Source: Bacteroides sp.
GTDB lineage: Bacteria > Bacteroidota > Bacteroidia > Bacteroidales > SM23-62
NCBI GenBank assembly: GCA_030592145.1
Contig: JAUVKJ010000083.1
Coordinates: forward strand, 1 to 7,247
Direction of reading: 5' to 3'
Length of the DNA: 7,247 nt
In this document: in pieces, positions 7,140 to 7,247 of the stretch
How the letters are laid out: every line of letters begins with the position of its first letter
Position numbering within the stretch: the stretch's first letter is position 1
Translations under genes and position numbers: made by a program
The notes under the pieces: model-generated
What the model was told of the DNA's origin: nothing
Seen by the model: the letters and a program-made list of their open reading frames with translations, nothing else
The model's database searches: none

Positions 7140-7247
7140 TTACTTCATGTTTTTCAATAATTGGGTAAGGGCTTTTGAAAGATTCTTTTCCCTGACGATT
7201 GATATCTCAGCAGGAAGAGAATAATCTTCCAGTACATCCTCCCCCCC
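7140..7247 (-). CDS. C-terminal end of an unidentified upstream gene (partial)
   Basis: An open minus-strand frame runs from the right edge to a TAA at 7142-7140, giving 35 residues that begin GGEDVLEDYSLP and end QLLKNMK. The composition (acidic turn, then IVREKNLSKAL helix) is protein-like. The stop lies 6 bases before the NTPase start, the spacing seen between genes of one operon. The fragment is too short to assign a family. Genes in this position next to nSTAND proteins often encode an effector such as a protease, but nothing here shows that. The window's last seven bases are a C run (G run on this strand), which might mark a contig end, so the first two codons are less certain. Confidence 0.6.
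   Translation of the reverse strand, partial: GGEDVLEDYSLPAEISIVREKNLSKALTQLLKNMK

Noticed and set aside
7241..7247. Run of seven C at the right end
   Set aside because: A second C7 run occurs at 3292-3298 inside an intact gene, so such runs occur here naturally. It may also be an assembly edge. Neither supports a phase-variation switch.

Overview
The window looks like chromosomal DNA from a member of the Bacteroidota, probably environmental. The evidence is indirect: a family-typical secreted beta-barrel with an N-terminal helical domain, a lipoprotein with a Bacteroidota-style propeller repeat, weak or absent Shine-Dalgarno sequences, and moderate base composition. No rRNA, tRNA, CRISPR array, insertion sequence or integrase was seen.

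All convincing genes lie on the minus strand and read from right to left as one tightly packed, probably co-transcribed set. The order is: (1) the last 35 codons of an unidentified gene entering from the right edge (7140-7247); (2) a 1041-residue nSTAND-type P-loop NTPase with one transmembrane helix, a long coiled coil and a seven-bladed WD40 propeller (4008-7133); (3) an exported protein with a helical TPR-like domain followed by an outer-membrane beta-barrel (2962-3984); (4) a lipoprotein that is almost wholly a seven-bladed beta-propeller (1762-2958); (5) a secreted protein built from tandem repeats of about 111 residues, running off the left edge (3-1688). The gaps are 6, 23, 3 and 73 bases. 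Long plus-strand reading frames are antisense shadows of these genes.

Taken together, every complete or nearly complete product carries an envelope-targeting signal. The NTPase is predicted to sit in the inner membrane with its ATPase in the cytoplasm and its coiled coil and WD40 propeller in the periplasm. The barrel would lie in the outer membrane, the lipoprotein would be anchored to a membrane, and the repeat protein would be periplasmic or outside the cell. My reading, which is inference, is a trans-envelope signalling or conflict module in which extracellular or periplasmic binding is relayed to a STAND switch. I know of no characterised system with this exact gene order, but I could not search for one.
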